A DNA stretch of 48,885 nucleotides from Nanobdellota archaeon (lineage in GTDB: Archaea > Nanobdellota > Nanobdellia > Woesearchaeales > SM23-78), in contig JAHJQO010000055.1 in assembly GCA_018819305.1 (NCBI GenBank), positions 1 through 48,885 on the forward strand, in the 5' to 3' direction. Position numbers and translations under genes: made by a program. The stretch's first letter is position 1. Each line of letters starts with the position of its first letter. A model generated the notes under the pieces. The model searched no databases. It saw nothing but the letters and a program-made list of their open reading frames with translations, and was not told the DNA's origin. Positions 47,366 to 48,885 of the stretch are shown here, one piece after another.

Positions 47366-48247
47366 ATGAAAATGAATATCGAAACCTTAAGCATCGTGGC
47401 TGGAACCGAGGCGTGCAATGCAAGATGCCCTTACTGCATCTCAAAGATGACGCCAAAGCAGGGCATCTGCACCAAAGAGCAGAAGATTAATTTCAGAAAC
47501 CTGCATAAAGGTGCTTTGCTTGCAAAAGAAAAAGGAGCAACCACTGTTATTATTACTGGCAAAGGAGAGCCAGTGCTTTTCCCAGAGCAGATTACAAAAT
47601 ATCTTGATGCTTTAGAAGGTTTTAATTTTCCATTTATCGAACTCCAGACCAATGGAATATTGTTGCATGAGCAAAAAGAAAAATACATGTCTTATCTGTA
47701 TGAATGGTATGACAAGGGCATGACAACCATAATAATATCAATTGCACATTATGAAGCAGAAAAAAACAGGCAAATCTTAGTGCCTCATAAAAAACAATAC
47801 ATTGATCTTGTTGAACTGATTGATATGCTTCATGAAATTGGTTTTAGTGTAAGGCTCGCATGTATGATGGTTAAAGGTTATGTTGACTGCAAAGAAGAAA
47901 TTGAAAAGTTGATTAAGTTCTCAAAAGAAAACATGGTTGAACAATTAAGCATTAGAAATATTTCAAAGCCAGAAAAAAGCATTAACAAGGAAATTTATGA
48001 CTGGACTATAAATAATTCTCTCAGCAAAGAGCAGCTTGAAGAAATAACCAATTACATCAAAGAAAAAGGCGCTCTGCTCTTGGAGTTTAATTACGGAGGC
48101 TCTGTTTATGATGTTGACGGGCAAAATGTATGCCTGACCAACTGCCTGACTCTGAGCAACAACCCTAACCAAATTAGGCAGTTAATATTTTTTCCAGACG
48201 GCCACTTAAGATATGACTGGCAGTACAAAGGAGCAATATTGTTATGA
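47366..48247 (+). CDS. radical SAM protein in the NAD operon
   Basis: The motif GTEACNARCPYCISKMTPKQG near residue 13 is the CxxxCxxC cluster site, with VIITGKGEPVLFPEQI as the GGE-equivalent and IELQTNGILLHEQ afterwards. The C-terminal part has NCLTLSNNPNQIRQLIFFPDGHLRYDWQYKGAI. It is short (293 aa) and lacks a SPASM array. It starts directly after the nadE stop. The role is unknown; context suggests NAD-linked or tRNA/nucleotide modification. Confidence 0.83.
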   Translation: MKMNIETLSIVAGTEACNARCPYCISKMTPKQGICTKEQKINFRNLHKGALLAKEKGATTVIITGKGEPVLFPEQITKYLDALEGFNFPFIELQTNGILLHEQKEKYMSYLYEWYDKGMTTIIISIAHYEAEKNRQILVPHKKQYIDLVELIDMLHEIGFSVRLACMMVKGYVDCKEEIEKLIKFSKENMVEQLSIRNISKPEKSINKEIYDWTINNSLSKEQLEEITNYIKEKGALLLEFNYGGSVYDVDGQNVCLTNCLTLSNNPNQIRQLIFFPDGHLRYDWQYKGAILL

Positions 48248-48280
48248 TAAAATTAAACAAACAAAACAAGGTGATAAAAA

Positions 48281-48751
48281 ATGATTGAAGACAAATTAAC
48301 AAAAAGACAGGGATTAAAAAACCCTTACCCAACAGTTGACATTATTATTGAATATAAAGACAGGAATAAAGAGGGAATAATTTTGATAGAAAGAAAAAAT
48401 CCTCCTTATGGCTTGGCTTTGCCAGGTGGGTTTGCAGAATGGGGATTAAGCCTTGAGGATAATGCAATCAAAGAAGCAAAAGAAGAAACATCTCTTGATG
48501 TTATCCTCCAAAACCCAGAAGCACCTTTGTGTGTTCATTCTGATCCTGAGCGCGACCCAAGAGGCCACACAATAAGTGTTACTTATATTGCAAAAGGAAG
48601 AGGAATTTTAAAAGCAGCAGATGATGCAAAAAAAGCATCAATTTACACAATTGAAGAATTAATAGATTTAGTTAAAGAAAAAAACAACATGGCATTTGAC
48701 CATGCAAAAACACTTGAAAAATACTTAAAACATAAAGGGCATATAAAATGA
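48281..48751 (+). CDS. Nudix hydrolase (ADP-ribose pyrophosphatase-like)
   Basis: The Nudix box [26 protein letters not shown] is complete (residues 48-73) with the E-E-x-EE metal ligands. After it comes [20 protein letters not shown], the ADPRase-like loop. It probably clears ADP-ribose or another nucleoside diphosphate derivative. AAGGTGAT precedes the ATG. It ends the NAD operon. It lacks the winged helix of NrtR regulators. Confidence 0.9.
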   Translation: MIEDKLTKRQGLKNPYPTVDIIIEYKDRNKEGIILIERKNPPYGLALPGGFAEWGLSLEDNAIKEAKEETSLDVILQNPEAPLCVHSDPERDPRGHTISVTYIAKGRGILKAADDAKKASIYTIEELIDLVKEKNNMAFDHAKTLEKYLKHKGHIK

Positions 48752-48755
48752 ACCT

Positions 48756-48829
48756 CCTCGCCTTAAGGCGAGGTATCCTTTTAAAAAAAAACAAAGTTTA
48801 AGCAACGAAAGTTGAAAGCTTTCGTTGCT
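48756..48829. repeat. two hairpins at the right edge
   Basis: The palindrome CCTCGCCTTAAGGCGAGG (48756-48773) comes directly after the Nudix stop, followed by an A run and a second hairpin, AGCAACGAAAG (48801-48811) with CTTTCGTTGCT (48819-48829). They could be a terminator pair or the end of an IS200/IS605-like element that continues beyond the window. No gene is seen in the remaining bases. Confidence 0.5.
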
Positions 48830-48885
48830 GGTAGTAGGACGGAAGGTTGCTAAAATTAGTTTTCCAGCTTCCTTGGCTGTAACGA

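Noticed and set aside
48281-48751. Nudix protein as the NrtR-type repressor of the NAD operon
   Set aside because: It is only 156 aa and has no winged helix after the Nudix domain.

Overview
The window comes from an AT-rich archaeon, most likely a DPANN lineage of the Woesearchaeota/Pacearchaeota kind. The evidence is archaeal EF-2 and EF-1A, the block L7Ae-S28e-L24e-NDK, ribosomal protein S10, DUF1931-type histone-fold proteins, Cys-rich lipoproteins, an archaeal-type tyrosine recombinase, and many genes with a TATA box about 25-30 nt before the start codon, which implies leaderless mRNAs. Genes inside operons instead carry GGAGG or GGTGA ribosome-binding sites. I saw no rRNA, tRNA or CRISPR array.

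Layout. 0-0.9 kb holds two transposase remnants and a pair of ribbon-helix-helix proteins. 0.9-6.1 kb is a mannose/sugar-nucleotide region: a GH130 phosphorylase with an added winged helix, a two-domain glycosyltransferase, a cupin phosphomannose isomerase, a HAD phosphatase, a cytidylyltransferase-like protein and a tiny membrane peptide. 6.15-23.3 kb is the accessory region described below. 23.5-30.4 kb holds a XerA-like tyrosine recombinase, LemA, a LMW-phosphatase-like protein, two degenerate HIT proteins, an archaeal prepilin-type peptidase and a divergent cis-prenyltransferase. 30.4-43.7 kb is mostly housekeeping: a parvulin foldase, a tandem histone-fold protein, L7Ae/S28e/L24e/NDK, EF-2, FKBP, a histidine phosphatase, EF-1A and S10. 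43.9-48.8 kb is an NAD salvage operon (PncB, PncA, NadE) that also holds a radical SAM protein and a Nudix hydrolase, under a palindromic operator candidate.

Main discovery candidate. Between 6.15 and 21.2 kb I find thirteen copies of a 28-bp site, all in the same orientation. Each has an 11-bp left arm (ATTGNANNNAA), a 6-bp spacer (TCGGTG, TGCCTG or TTCCTG) and an 11-bp right arm (TTRTGTTCT-like), with the arms partly inverted repeats of each other. This is the layout of a Xer/dif site and closely resembles the Pyrococcus XerA dif site as I remember it. The sites cut the region into discrete modules. Most modules carry one or a few genes, but at least four carry no gene, only foldback DNA. 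Most modules are bounded inside their sites by a private inverted repeat (7-16 bp, often perfect) whose two halves sit at opposite ends of the module, as expected if modules move as circles and their ends are joined in the circle. Beside each right arm lies a 60-110 nt hairpin-rich stretch in which stem sequences change while pairing is kept. I interpret this as an archaeal dif-module array, a XerA-driven counterpart of bacterial integron cassettes and Acinetobacter pdif modules, with the recombinase gene just beyond its right end.

Cargo includes a MNT/HEPN toxin-antitoxin pair, small regulators, several unrecognised single-gene proteins, and a seven-gene operon with four radical SAM enzymes, an adenosine-deaminase-like protein, a histidine phosphatase and a nucleotidyltransferase-like protein. 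That operon looks like an undescribed biosynthetic or modification pathway. Outside the array the genome also carries foldback elements and strings of short triloop hairpins around highly expressed genes.
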